The notes: generated by a model from the sequence alone, not told the origin. A stretch of 64,000 nucleotides of DNA from Piper betle (GCA_033002965.1 JAURVB010002453.1:1-64000), one strand, 5' to 3'; shown: positions 1-12,699, counted from the stretch's first letter. Numbers and translations are program-made.

Positions 1-253
1 CTATGCCATGGTTGCAATAAACGGGGAGTTGGGCATGATAAGCGCACTTGCCCTACAATTGTAGCACATCGGTAATGTTGCCTACCACAACCCTTATTTT
101 TATCTTTGTTATATATAATTTATGTGATTATTTGCCATATTTTGTTTTTAAATATGTAGGCAACAAAATGTTCCATCTGAAAGTGGAGTCGTGGTGTCTA
201 TTCAGGGGCGTCGGTGCGGTGATGGTGGATCTGAAAGCAGTGATGCAGAATGA
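1..253 (+). CDS. C-terminal part of a CCHC zinc-knuckle protein (MULE transposase-like), 5' truncated by the window
   Basis: Two exons can be read, 1-71 and 160-253. The intron 72-159 starts with GT and ends with AG, and the split codon (CG + G) keeps the frame. The visible protein is about 54 residues and ends at TGA 251-253. It begins with the knuckle CHGCNKRGVGHDKRTC and then has a hydrophilic, Ser/Gly-rich tail. A knuckle followed by KRTC is typical of the C-terminus of MuDR-like transposases and of host genes derived from them. Here six residues separate the second Cys from the His instead of the usual four. The rest of the gene lies upstream of the window, so whether it is an active element, a domesticated gene or a relic cannot be decided. 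The family call is an inference from this short motif. Confidence 0.5.
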
Positions 254-569
254 TTATGATAGCTCTGAATCTAGAAGGACTGTATAATGTTAGTGATTTG
301 TAACTTGTTTCCATGAATTGTTATTGACTTTAATCAAACTTGACAATTTTGTAACTTGTAAGTTTGTACTTTTATTCATCATGTAGAAGAAAGTTAAATG
401 AGATGGCTCTCGTGTGTTTTAATTTCTGATGTGTTGCCTGACTTCATCAACATAATTTAAATGTTATTAGAATATATAAGAGACTAGTCCATATTTTTAA
501 ATCATAAGTTGATCGGAAAATTAATTTTTCAACCGTTTACCGAGTTAGGACGCATGATTTTAGAATATT
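254..569. other. 3' flank of the first gene, no gene seen
   Basis: AT-rich sequence following the stop codon at 251-253, likely 3' UTR and flank. No coding signal was recognised before the tandem array that starts near 570. Confidence 0.5.
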
Positions 570-862
570 GACTCGAGTCGGGACTGAGTCAAGGTTTAAT
601 TGACTCGAGTCGAGACCGAGTAAATTTTTTATTTACTTGACTCGAGTCGATAACAAGTCAATTTTTTATTGACTTGACTCGAGCCGATACCGAGTCATCC
701 GATTCATTTTATTGACTTGACTCAAGTCGATACCGAGTCAATTTTTTATTGACTTTACTCGAGTTGATATCTGAGTTAATTTTTTATTGACTTGACCCGA
801 GTTGATACCGAGTTCATTTTTTATTTACTTGACTCTAGCCGAGACCGAGTCAATTTTTTTTG
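570..862. repeat. Tandem array of about eight 37-43 bp units containing GACTCGAGTC
   Basis: Units begin near 570, 601, 638, 675, 718, 754, 793 and 830. Each has the form GACTCGAGTCG, then a CCGAGTCAA-like segment, then a T-rich tail. The core is palindromic and contains a CTCGAG site. Units differ by point changes, and one (675) is about 6 bp longer. The same core recurs near 1030, 1090, 1235, 45040-45600, 46400-46560 and 50380-51060. Confidence 0.85.
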
Positions 863-1738
863 TGTTTCACATGTTTTGAGATGCATTTCATAACATTGAA
901 TGTGAATATTATGAAAATAGATAAAGTAAAATACCACAAAATAAAATAATCCATTAGAATTCGATTATTTTATTTTATAATATTTTACTATATTTTTATA
1001 TATTTTTTGAGATGTATTTCGTAATATTGACTCGAGTCAAGAGCGAGTAAAGTTTTTATTACGAAACTACCCCTTCCCATTTCTTTCCTCACTCGAGTCA
1101 ATATTATGAAATACATCTCAAAAATATAAAAAGTAGAATAAAATATCATAAAATAAAATATGTCATTAGAACTCGATTATTTTATTTTATGATATTTTAC
1201 TATAATTTTTAATTTTTTTGGGATTTTTCGTAATAATGACTCAAGTTGGGAGCGAATCAAGTTTTTATTACAAAACTACCCCCGCTCCATTTCTTCTCCT
1301 CCGTCTTCCTTGTTGCGCCACCTGACTGCCACGACATTGCCACCGGTGGCGCTCGGCCAATGCCATCACCGGGCGTGGCAAAACGGGGGGGAGGGGGCCC
1401 CGTGGTGGGGGGGAGGGGTGGCATGTGCAGGGGCGGGGTAGCTCGGGGGGCGCGCGGGCGGCTGGGGTGGGTGGGGCGGAAGGTGTGGGGGCCAGTGGGG
1501 GGTGGGAAGGCCGAGGGAGTAGGGGGTGGGTGGTGGTGGCAGGGGGCGGACCTGGCCGCAGCTGCCAGCGGTCGCCGCAGGCGTGGGCTGGAAGGGGCGG
1601 GCAGGGTTGGTCGGGGTGCACGCGACGGCGGGGGGCGGGGATGGCCGGGGGGGGGGGGGGGGGGAAGCGAGGCCGGGGGAGGGGAGGTGGGTGGCAAGGG
1701 CAGGGGCGGACCCTACCGCGGCAGGAGACATATATATA
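570..1738. mobile_element. GACTCGAGTC-family repeat element, copy A, with G-rich core
   Basis: The tandem array is followed by AT-rich inverted segments (around 900-1030 and 1090-1230) that carry GACTCGAGTC at their edges, and then by a G-run-rich core at about 1380-1720. The block ends at a short TATATATA run at 1731-1738. The order of array, AT-rich inverted segments and GC-rich core matches the blocks at 44927-46923 and 49625-51785. The left boundary is uncertain and no target duplication was found. Reading frames in the GC-rich core are low-complexity and are not taken as genes. Confidence 0.5.
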
Positions 1739-2262
1739 GTACTTGTCCGATTAGTGTGCAACACATATCATTAGATGAGATTAATTTAATTATTACAATT
1801 ATGTTTTTAAATACTACTAATTTAGGTAAGTTACAGCAAATTTGGATTATCACTTGATCCAGTAAATCCCTGGCCAACTTTCACATATAGGATATTTTCT
1901 TCTCTTTATTCTATGGACATGTCTTTGCAAATCAATCACATCCTCACACTACTCTAAAAAATCTTTTTCCAAAAGTTGTTCATTTGAGAATTAGAATTCT
2001 TCCCAAAGTTCATTTCGAATTTATTTAAATTCTTTGTAGTACTTTTAATATCAAAAATGTCACTTAAAGAAATTTATTAAGTCTAACTAGAACAAAAAGT
2101 TTATATCATTAACTAATTTCCAACCTTTATTGGTTATGAGATATTTTTGGTAGTTAGCCATGTTCGCTTTTCAATGGGAGGGGTTCCATATGAAGTCGAT
2201 AAAAAAAGAAAAAGCTTTGTCTCCATAAAACCTTAGGAGCGTATTATGTCTTTGCTTATAAT
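1735..2262. repeat. Direct duplication, copy 1 (about 0.53 kb)
   Basis: It begins at TATAGTACTTG and ends near CTTATAAT. Apart from small indels and point changes the sequence is the same as 2280-2802. No coding content was recognised. Confidence 0.85.
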
Positions 2263-2279
2263 TGCTGCTGGAAGCATAT

Positions 2280-2802
2280 TATAGTACTTGGTATAAATCA
2301 CTGAAATTAGATGAGATTAATTTAATTATTACATTTAATTTTTAAATACTACTAATTTAGGTAATTTACAGCAAATTTGCATTATCACTTGATCTAGTAA
2401 ATCCCTGGCCAACTTTCACATATAGGATATTTTTCTCTTTTATTCTATGGACATGTCTTTGCAAATCAATCACATCCTCACACTGCTCTAAAAAACTTTT
2501 CCAAAAGTTGTTCGTTTGAGAAATAGAATTCTTTCAAAGTTCATTTCCAATTTATTTAAATTCTTTTAGTAATTTTAATATCAAAATATGTCACATAAAG
2601 AAATTTATTAAGTCTGACTAGAACAAAAGGTTTATATCATTAACTAATTTTCAACCTTATTGGTTATGAGATATTTTTGGTAGTTAGCCCTGTCCCCTTA
2701 GTTCAATGGGAGGGGTTCCATATGAGGTCGATAAAAAAGAAAAGAAAAGAAAAGCTTTATCTCCATAAAACCTAAGGAGCGTATTATGTCTTTGTTTATA
2801 AT
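2280..2802. repeat. Direct duplication, copy 2
   Basis: Second copy of 1735-2262 in the same orientation, about 545 bp downstream. Both copies share the same order of recognisable stretches, for example CCCTGGCCAACTTTCACATA and GGAGGGGTTCCATATGA. Confidence 0.85.
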
Positions 2803-3694
2803 AAATGTAAATTGCACCATAAAACAATTTAGACTTAAGAATGTCAACTAACGTGAGCTGAAAAAAACTCCAATATTTACTTGGAAAAAATAGAAAACTC
2901 CAACATTCATACACATACAAACTAACCCATTGGCTATTTTGCAAACTATATATATACACATGGCACACGCATGAAATGAGATAAAATGAGTTAGTAAATC
3001 ACATTGCCGGCTTGTCGGGGATTTTATTAACAATTGCGCATATTTATAATCTAACAATAGGAGAGGCAAAAAAATCGCCTATATTTGTCACTAGAGATAC
3101 GTAATCATGCATAATAAAATAATTTAATTAAATATAGTATACCTGTTATGTTTGCCATAGATTTAAGAATTTAAAATGCTTCCCAAAAGTACAAGAACAT
3201 GAAAGATAGCCACCTAAAGACCTAACTACCCACTAAATACAAATTGATGGGTCAACTCATCATCTTTTTAAAGATACATGGTTGATTAACAAAAGACCAA
3301 GATCGAAAGCACATCCACATCGATATATTAAATTTTATTATATTAGACATTGAATGTGAGGCTAATTTGTTGTGATCTTATAAAAGAAGTCCATCTTTTA
3401 ACTTGATATTCATTTAATACATAAAGCTAAAAGGTACATGAAATGATATACGACCACACGATGCATATTTTTAGTCCACATTATTCATCTTATGGGAAGA
3501 CAAAGTTAAAAGATTCATACACTAACACGAAATTAATTGGCCACAATTTCCAGTAGTAAATAATGTACGTAGTCACATTATTAAACTGTCTAAAAAGCCA
3601 CTTAGAAATAAATATTTTTTGAACCATAATTATATTAAATTCCAACTAAGTATGCTATCAATAATTTATGTGTAATAAGAAAGTAATTTAGTCA
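2803..3694. other. AT-rich intergenic DNA, nothing recognised
   Basis: No gene, RNA gene or clear repeat structure was seen between the duplication and the LTR-like element that starts at 3695. Confidence 0.4.
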
Positions 3695-4949
3695 TGTAAC
3701 ACCCTAATTTCAGTTGACCTAAGAACCAAATTAGAATTATTACGATCAAGTCGAGTCATGTATAAATCAATTAATCTATAAGATTTGTACAATAATTAGA
3801 TCGAAACAACCATCTTGTCATCTCAAGAATGAAAAACATTACTAAATATACATTAAAATACATCAAACATATATAAAACACGAAAGAAAACAACGGTGTA
3901 CTTAGCACAAGTGTGTGTAATATCTATTTATCATTCCACTAAAGTCGACCCAACACAGAAATACAAGTATATATATAATAAGAAAAATGTTACTAGAGAA
4001 TATTACTGGTCCGAAAAATAACTAGTACAAACTAGCAAGTAGAATCTGATATTCCACAAGCAAGGAAAACTATATGTATATTCTCCATGTGAACTCTCAA
4101 AAGGCATCTACTAAGAAGTCAACAAGCTACAAACTCAATAACATCTTTAATTGTACTAATGTCATGCCACTCTCGACAAATGCCTCTCTCGACAATAACT
4201 GGTCTTGCTCTCAAGAAAAAGCATAAATTCTAAGCCCTCTCCATACCTCTATATAATGTCTGGTCAAGAATAATCGCCTTCAGTATCATTTAACATCACA
4301 AGTCTAGACATGAGCATTACACAATAGTAACCATTTAATTCACGCCTCTCCGAGTATAAGGAAGCTCAAGATATATAGATATCAAGATCCCTCGGGAATG
4401 GAATAACTCTCTCACTAATCCAAAGCCCGCTATAACTTGCGTATGTGCCCGCTCATGGTATACGTGAGGTCCAATACACTAACTCTCGACTCACTGAAAA
4501 CTCTATAAAAACTATATATAAGACTAGGAAGTGAATCATATAAATAGGCCCGAAGGCAACATGAAGTAGAGCTAAGTTCGAAAATAACTTGATGGATCTC
4601 ATCCTCGAGGGTTATTAATCATGGAAGTAAAAATACATCTAGATGACCTATGTTAAGTAGGGTCCGATAAAAAGCCATTTAATACATCCTACAATCTAGA
4701 AATCAAATCCATAATAAAATAAGCAATAAATCTGAGAAGACTTCTAACGGACCTGTGGTCCAAGCTCCAAGCACATCAATACATCTACGGTGAGCTAAAA
4801 CTCTGGAACCTACATTGAAACCTACTACTAAGTAAAAGACTAACTTTGCATGATGCATGATCGTGGTGTGTGAATACATCATCAATAATATCACAATAAA
4901 AAACAATGCTAAACAAATCTATAACGAAATACTTGGCAAACAAAACAAG

Positions 4950-5570
4950 GCACATGCATGCAATAAATAAATAAATAAAATAAGTCAAATAAATAAAAGA
5001 ACAATACTAGCATAATAAGGTACAAGTAATTTCAAGAAAATAAATAATAAATAACAATTTAAACGCCAATGAAAATGAATAAATAATAAATAGAATAATA
5101 AATAAATAAACTCATAAATATATGAATGAATAATAAATACATAAAATAAATAAAACATTATTCATGAAAAACAATAATAATAAATATGTGACTAAAAGCA
5201 AGTAAATATTAACGCATACATAAGTAAATCAATGAATAAATAAATAAATAATGAATAAATAATTAATAAAAATCCTGAATAATATTAATATAAATATCAA
5301 ATATATGAATATATGACTAAACACGTATAAAGAATAATGTTAACGAGCAAATAAATAATAATTAATCAATTAATTAAATAAAATAAGAAAAACATGAACA
5401 AAAATAATATCAACACATAAATACATCATCAATAATAATAAATAATTATAAAAGCATTGAGCATAATAGATAAATATATAAATAACTAGAAATAAACTAA
5501 TAATAAATAAATAAATAAATAAATAATAAATAAAGAAAAACACTCATAACATCAAAACATGATAAATAAT
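4950..5570. repeat. Degenerate AAAT/AATAAATAA-rich tract
   Basis: About 600 bases are made almost entirely of A and T in irregular AAATAA-like repeats, including pure AAAT runs near 5230-5250 and 5505-5530. It lies inside the LTR-like element. Confidence 0.75.
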
Positions 5571-6672
5571 GTGAATATGCATTTAAATCAATGTAGGGAA
5601 TCTTGAATTACCGAAAATAGTCAAAAAATGACCGAAAAATAGGTGAAAATGACTACTGTGTCAACTAGGGCTAGTCAGTTGAGTCTGACTGAGTTGACTC
5701 GGCCTAGTCAAGCTGATGGGCGAGTTGGACTGGACTCGGTTAGTTGGGCTGGGTAGCTAGACAGGTTTGGATTGGTGAACAAAGAACACAGACACTAGCG
5801 TGAACGGGGCTGGACGAAACTGAGTGGACATGAACTGGTAGGCAGATGCAGACACAAGCAAATCTACACTATGGTCGCTAAACAGGTTGGCGGTGCCCAT
5901 CAAGGGAAAACTCCAATGGGTGGGAGCCAGTGGTCATCACCAGTCGAGATCGATGGGGGACAAAGAGGCGGTGGTGACTGGGGTGGTTGTCGACGAAGCT
6001 CGGCCATCGGTTGGCTAGAAAACGACAAAAAATGGACAAAAAAGTTGTCAGGGTAGGTGGAGTCATCGGCAACAATTCCGGTGGAAATGGTCGATGAGGC
6101 CGGTCTCAAAATGTCTGCCTCAATGAAGGCAAGTTGTCTGAGATAAAAATTGGCTGTATCCGACCTGTGTCTGGCCGGAAAATAGCAGCAAGTGACGAAA
6201 ATGCTGCCGGGGAAGTGAGAGTCATCGGTTGCGATCATGGCCATGATGCATGTCGGGGCTGGTCTCAAATGGAAGATATCGGCGAGGGGAATCGATCTGG
6301 GTGGTTGGCCTCACCAGAGGAGGCTCATCGGTGTCGGAAAATGACCCGAAAGGCGGCGACGGTGGAAATCAACAAAGAAAACGTCTTCTCCAATGGCCAA
6401 CGAGGAGGCACTGGTGTCAGAGCTAGGCCCGGGTCGATAGCCAGCCACAAGCTGGTCAGGATGGTGCCACTCAAGTGGTCGGAGTCTCGCCGGCATCAAG
6501 CCAAAGTGGCAGCGGCACTAATAGTGAAAATATTCTAAAAATAGAGGCAAAAATCTACTAAAATTTAGTTGACCAATGCTAGGGCTGATGTGGACCATCC
6601 AGATCTTGCCACATGGCATGATCTGAATGCCCAACAAATTGTGGGCCAAGTAGGGCCACCTGGGTATATACA

Positions 6673-6678
<6 letters not shown>

Positions 6679-6715
<37 letters not shown>
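6679..6715. repeat. (TA)n microsatellite
   Basis: Eighteen uninterrupted TA units. Short isoleucine/tyrosine repeat reading frames across it are artefacts. Confidence 0.95.
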
Positions 6716-6717
<2 letters not shown>

Positions 6718-7234
6718 ACGAAAGCTTGGATCGAGACCGTTAAAAATCAAAATTGACTTAGCCTAACTAAGACTCTACAAACAGAAATTGAGGCAAGGAA
6801 GCTAAATGGGCCTCGAATCCCTAAACTCGATTGGAAGAAGATATGAGAATCAAATCAAACTAGGCCCACAGGGGCAATTCGGAAGTCCAAAATCCCTATG
6901 ATACATGCAAAAAAGGTACCCTTAAAAAGTTCAAATGGATACTAAACACTGCAACAGCCTAGATCTAGTGATAAAACCCTGGGCTAATACAAGTAAAAAT
7001 TTATATACCTCATGTATATGCTGATAACTCATGTTCTGCTATAGCATAATTGAAGCTATCATCCGTATATTGGGCATATTCAACCTCCATAACATATTTA
7101 TGCCGCTAATTGGGCTCCATACTCATAGTCTGAGAACTGGTCTGGTTTGAACCGACTTAAGGCTGACCTGAACAGGCAAAGCAACAAGCAGCTAATACCC
7201 TAACCCGAAGTGGGGGTTTAGCTGGGGTTTTACA

Positions 7235-8402
7235 AATTATCTACTCTTCTACTCATATTAATAAAAGTGGAATTCAATACTTGCCTCTTGATTAAAAGTA
7301 AGAGATTCAACCAATTAAATACAACAAAAATAATAAAAAAATCAAATTAGTATACTTTATCTTCTCATTTACTTAGGATCTATCATTAAAGTCAATTAGA
7401 ATCTATATCTAAGATATTAACTTATTATAATCTATCTCATTATTCAACAATAATTTATCTATAAAATTAAATTAATCTATAGTGTAAGTCACCTAGTTAT
7501 ACTTGGTTGCGATGACCTGATAATCTTTGAATATACAAAATATAATCTAAACCATCATTATAATCTAACTTAATGGCTTCTAATTTAGCTGTTCATGCAT
7601 AAATGGTGCAATTTTAAAAACAATATTAAAAGTTAAATTGCCAGGCCATGCCACTGTTGTGGTGAGGGGATGAAACCATTTTCCTTGGAGCAAAAAGATG
7701 GATTCCATGGGTATGGTATTAATCCTTCCTACCCAGATATTCCAATATGCACAAACCATCATTATAATATTCAAATACTAATGTTGTTTCCCGGTGAGAA
7801 ATAATTTTTTCTGGATTTTGTGGTGGTTATAAAAATTACAAAAAAATTTAGAACTTAAAAATTTAATTGCATTGCTATGTCAAATTATATATCTGGTAAG
7901 GGTATTAAACCATTTTTTCTTGGAGCAAAATTATTGGATTCCATGCATTTATGTTATTAATTGATCCATCCTTCACCGTCCTACCAGGTGCAAAACACAA
8001 TCTCTCTCTCACACATACTCACTGCTCTGTACTCACGCCTCTGTATTGGTCACAGAGAGAAAGGTTGTAGGCACCAACTATGGCCCCCTCTTTGTGTCAG
8101 ATCATCAATGCTCCTCATTTACTCCCCCAACTACGTAGAAGCCGTTGAATTCAATTCTCTATATATCTTGCGTAATATTATCTGTATCTTCCCTTCCAAC
8201 TCCAAACACCTTACACTACTACTGCACCACATATACCCGCCTGTGATCAGTATCACATCCCTTGCATGCTCTTTCAGCTTGTTATTAGTAGTGTATGAAT
8301 CTATGATCCCCTACCCACGAGCATAAATTCAACGTTAAATGCAGTTGCACCTCCCATTCCTCGAATTCCTTCACGATTCTTGTCTGATCATTCTGTTCAT
8401 GC
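7235..8402. other. Intergenic DNA with an imperfect 0.23-kb spaced duplication
   Basis: No gene was recognised. Segments near 7640-7735 and 7870-7965 resemble each other (shared CTTGGAGCAAAA and GGATTCCATG in the same order). The right part is presumably the upstream region of the gene starting at 8543. Confidence 0.45.
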
Positions 8403-8412
8403 CATAAATATA
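8403..8412 (+). promoter_or_regulatory. Possible TATA element of the MIP1/DUF547 gene
   Basis: CATAAATATA lies about 130 bases before the ATG at 8543 and is followed by a CT-rich patch (TCTCTCTC), an arrangement common in plant core promoters. This is position-based inference only. Confidence 0.25.
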
Positions 8413-8542
8413 ACACATTCTCTCTCTGGCTTAGCTGATCTATTTACTCTTTCTGTGTGAGGAGGAGAAGCATCCGGCAGCTCTCTATTGTTTCTACTTC
8501 TTGTATGTTGGCTTTGTAGGTTGGCTTGGAGGATTTGGAAAG

Positions 8543-11500
8543 ATGGGAGGGGCAAAGGAGATGGTGGTTAGGAGGAGCTGCCAGGATGGTTCATGGGTGT
8601 CTGCACATCACAAACGATCCAAGAGGTGATTTGGCTAGTGGGTTTTTGTCAATTTTGTAATTATAGACAGCACTTGTCTGCTCTGGATATGTCTGTCGTT
8701 TTCCCCTCGCGATATTGGTGGTGCAAGGATTTTTTAGGGTGTTTGAACTTATTTTAGTGCTGGTTTTGCTGATTGCTCTGCCTTTTGAACACTTACTAGT
8801 GATTATCAACTATGGTACTGCATTTGCAGCTACCAGCTAAGTATGAACACTCCTAAGAGGTGTTTACTGACTGCTAAATGGCTCGTGCTCATACTAATTA
8901 TCAGATGTATGACCATTTGTACCTCTCGGTTCAGGATTGCCGAGCTTGTGTTGATCAGTATTAGAAATATATTTTGTTTTTTCTTAAAAACCTAGTCCAT
9001 TTTTGGAAGCCCTCATTATAGCAGTTTTAGATCATTTGCTATGCTTTTGTGACTGCCTGTTCTGAACTTAATCTTTGAACTCCTTCAAAAACTTGATCAG
9101 CTAGGGCTTCCTTAGTTATATAAACTAGAAACTAGAAACTAGGGCATCCTGCTGTTTTTAATGTGACTGATGTTTCATTGAAACAATGCAGTTAGGTCTG
9201 ACCCTCTTCTATCGACTCGTACGACAGTACTTATTTTTCATTAGCATATAGCTTATTAAATATGTTCTACCTTCTATACTAGCTCCAACGAATAAACATG
9301 GTCAATATTGTTATCTATGGTTCTTGTTATGTCCCCCATTTCTTGTGGCCTGCACTGGTTTATGTGTTGTTTTCTTTATTAGTTCTTCTGATAGGAACTT
9401 TAGCTCTTCACAACATGGAGTTTCACATTCCACGGCAAAAGAACCCAATGGACGGCAGGTGAGCATGTTTAATCATCAGACAGCTTATCGTTTGCTCATT
9501 AGAGATGTACATGCTATTTGTCAAAGAACAATCAACAAATGACATTCAATGCAATGGTGGCTAACAATTTTCTGTATTCTTGAATTGTTGCTTTTATTAG
9601 AATTGTGATTTTCTCTTGTTTAATTGATCAGAACCTAATACACATGGTGAAGACTGATGCAGCTCAGTGCCCTGTGCAATCAGAGAACAATCCTGTTAAA
9701 AATTCTGTATTAGATCAAAGAGCTCTACTGGAAAACGATGTATCCTATCTTTCTTTCTCTATCTAACACACCACTTTTATCTCTTTCATTCATATTCACC
9801 ACCAGTATAACCAATGGTTTGAAATAATGCTCCTGTAGATTGAGCAGCTTCAACTGTGTTTATCTCAAGAGAGATCGATGCGCAACTTGCTTGAGAGAGC
9901 AATTGGTCGAACCTCCAGCATTCTTTCTCCTGGACACCGGCATTTTTCTTCTCAGGTGTTAAACACAATGTCATTGAGCTACTAAGAACAAACTACTGTT
10001 CTCTAGCTCATAACCTTTCAGAAATAAATTTAGCCAAGAAACAAGCTAATTCAATCTTGGAAAATGTAGATAAAAGAACTTATAGAAGAGATTGATCTAC
10101 TAGAAAGAGAGGTTGCCAACCGGGAGCAGCATGTACTTTCTCTCTACAGAAGCATATTTAATCAGTGCTTTAGCAGAGAACCTTCGGAGCAGAGCTCAGA
10201 GATGGCTTCTCCTGTGCGCACGACAATTGAAACAAGAAAGCACCCAACTGTCATTTCAAGCTCTTTTTGCTCATCAAAGAATTTCCCATTCCAATCTCTC
10301 CAAGTTAGAGCTTCTTCAAAGGACTCTGGGAGGAAAAATTCCTTGCTTCACTTCAAGCCAAGACAGTCATCACCATCTTTCAGAACAAGTAATTCTGAAA
10401 ACTATTCATATCCTAAAAAGGTTTGTGTTTGATAAACACTACATTAAAAAACCGCTTTTGTTCTAGTTAAGAACCCATTATTCATAATTCCTACATGAAG
10501 TGGTTGATAGCTTAAATTACTCTTTCTAAAGGTTAATAGTGAGTTGAATGCAAGAACGAATTCCTTGGGCCTCACATTGAAAGACCATCTTCACCGTTGT
10601 CCGAGTGAACTCTCAGAGGAGTTGGTCAGATGCATGGTCGCAATATACTGCTGGGTTTGCAAAGGAGAAACCAAGAAACCAGAAAAGGTTCGTTCATTAT
10701 TGTTATCAGCACCATGCACCAATATAATCCTGTCCCGGCAAAGTGGCGAAGCAACTCCTGGCAAATCCATGATAAAGATATCAGATATAGCAAGTGACAA
10801 AAGCAATTACTCTAGCGCATCTTATGCTATAAAGAACTACAAGTATGCTTCATGTTGGATAAAATCAAACAAACATTTGTTTACTTACTGGTCTATGCTA
10901 ATGTTTGAATTCATCACGTTTTAGGCTTCTACTTGAGCAGCTGGAAAGAGTGAAGATAGGCCAGTTGGAGGACAATGCTAAGTTAGCATTCTGGATAAAT
11001 ATTTACAACTCCCTTGTCATGCATGTAAACAAACTGCACTTTGGTAAATTTATCTTCCATTTTTTTGTGTGGACTTGGTTGATGGGTTTTCATCTTTTTC
11101 TAGTGCAGGCATACTTAACTTATGGTGTGCCTCATAATTCAATAAAGAGGGTGGCTTTGTTTCACAAGGTAGCTAGCTTATTCTGGTTGGTTACTGAAAC
11201 ATTCGATTTGTTTGGTTGGTTTCCTTGATGCATGCTTTTGTTCCAGTGCAGGCAGTTTATAACATAGCCGGCCATGCTATTAGTGCCAACACAATAGAAC
11301 ATGTCATATTATCATGCCGTTTCCCTCGTGCAAGCAGAGTATGAATTCATGCTCTTTTACCCCTTATAACTATTTTGTTATCACATTATTGAAATGTATG
11401 TAGGCTGTTCATCTCATATTCTTTGGGCTATATGGAAGATATATATCTTACATAAAATATCAAATCACTTCTAAAGCAAATGCCTTCCCAAACAATTTGG

Positions 11501-12299
11501 TCAAGCAAGGAGCAACAGACTTATTGTAGAAAAGTGAACTCTACGGTTGATTTTGGTAGAGAAAAATTATGCTAAGACTGGCATTAGACGGCCTGTTTAG
11601 TGAAGTCTGCAAGCTTCCTGCCTCATTATGTGAGGAACTTAGAAGATTAACTTAACAATAATTAAGAGTGCGACATAACACTACTATTCTTTTGGTCAGT
11701 AATTGTACTTGCTCTCACATATCTACTCGTTGCAGTGGTTTGAATCCATTCTTTCAACTGCCATGAGGAAGAAAGCTGGAGAAGAAAAGTCCTCATCGGT
11801 TCTGGCTTTAGCCTTGCCGTCTCCAACTCCCTTGTTTGCTTTGCTCTATGCAGTGGAGCTGCTTCAGACCCAGTGGTTTGCCTCATCTTAAAAATATGAG
11901 CAAAGTTAGTTAGTGTCATCACTCTTTACACATATATGACCACTATTCCATTGATTTGATCAGCTGAAAGTGTTCACTGCCTCAAACATCAAAGATGAAC
12001 TAGAATCGGCAAAGAAAGACTACCTCCAAGCCAATGTAGTGGTGAAGAAGTCAAGGAAAATCTTCCTTCCAAAGATGTTAGAGAGGTATGCCAAGGAAGC
12101 CTCCATCACCGTGGATGATCTTCTCAACTGGGTATCTGAAAGTGTCGACAAAAAGCTGCAAGATTCAATCAAGAAATGTATGGATAATAGCTCCATCTCC
12201 AAGAGAAAAGCATCACATATCATAGAGTGGCTACCATACGACATTCGATTCCGTTACATATTTGCAAAGGACTTAACAGAGAAACCATGGTGGTTATAG
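8543..12299 (+). CDS. MIP1-type leucine-zipper / DUF547 family protein, one frameshift in exon 10
   Basis: Eleven exons: 8543-8625, 9395-9458, 9632-9739, 9839-9955, 10070-10420, 10532-10842, 10925-11024, 11109-11168, 11252-11338, 11736-11875, 11964-12299. The product is about 585 residues. A coiled coil of the ternary-complex-factor MIP1 leucine-zipper type spans about residues 80-150 (for example LLEREVANREQHVLSLYRS). DUF547 starts near residue 345 (AFWINIYNSLVMHAYLTYG) and runs through HAISANTIEH. The C-terminus ends EWLPYDIRFRY...KPWWL, as in the family. Family members are poorly characterised plant proteins and no precise function is claimed. Exon 10 is 140 bases where the phase demands 141. 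The frame breaks at the GG of 11798-11799, just before the segment that reads GSGFSLAVSNSLVCFAL in the shifted frame. Other intron phases agree. It is either a one-base assembly error or a real lesion. Confidence 0.88.
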
Positions 12300-12699
12300 T
12301 TACTCCCATGCCCAGCCATCAAAGTTGATCAAGACAAATGCAAGAGGTCTTTGCACTTCTATGACATTGGAAAAGTTATCAATCCTCAAGAAACTGCATT
12401 TGTAATTAATATGTATATAGTCCATGCTTCATTGGAAGTATATAACCACTTTTTCTTATTGTCATTTCATCAATAGTGGGGCTTGAATCTTCATCTCATA
12501 TTGGGATTGCTACAGAAGTGTAGGTGGTATGGCATGCCTATACAATTTGGTGACAATGTCATAGGATGGTGTGCTCCATCTTAACATGAATGTGTTAGTG
12601 ACCATGCCTAATTCAGGAAATAACACTAATAATGTTGATTATATTGAAATCTATGCACGCCGAAGAATGTTAATCGTATTGAAATCTATGTACTCCTAA
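12300..12699. other. 3' flank of the DUF547 gene
   Basis: No further gene. A short imperfect duplication occurs around 12625-12700 (TATTGAAATCTATG appears twice). Confidence 0.4.

Larger units (their letters stand above)
3695..7234. mobile_element. Long LTR-like sequence, diverged relative of the solo LTR at 46929-49541
   Basis: It starts TGTAACACCCTAA and ends GGGGTTTTACA, the same ends as the solo LTR at 46929-49541. Internal segments line up in the same order: 4000-4700 with 47530-48300 (for example CTAAGCCCTCTCC and AGGCCCGAAGGCAAC), and 7010-7234 with 49330-49541. No gag or pol was seen, so it is most likely a solo LTR of about 3.5 kb. The flanking pentamers (AGTCA and AATTA) do not match, so the insertion is either old or arose by recombination. 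Assignment to a long-LTR Ty3/gypsy lineage is an inference. Confidence 0.6.

Noticed and set aside
570..862. CRISPR-like array
   Set aside because: Units lack unique spacers and the organism is a plant. This is an ordinary degenerate tandem repeat.
1246..1857. Gly-rich and Pro-rich open frames in the G-run block
   Set aside because: Low-complexity translation of G runs on one strand and C runs on the other, with no domain or splice context.
5871..6538. Open frames of 60-134 residues on both strands
   Set aside because: They fall inside an LTR-like sequence, overlap on both strands and show no family motif.
6565..6766. Frames with Tyr-Ile repeats
   Set aside because: Translation of the TA microsatellite.
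7961..8326. 121-residue frame upstream of the DUF547 gene
   Set aside because: No domain, atypical composition, and position suggests promoter or 5' flank rather than a gene.
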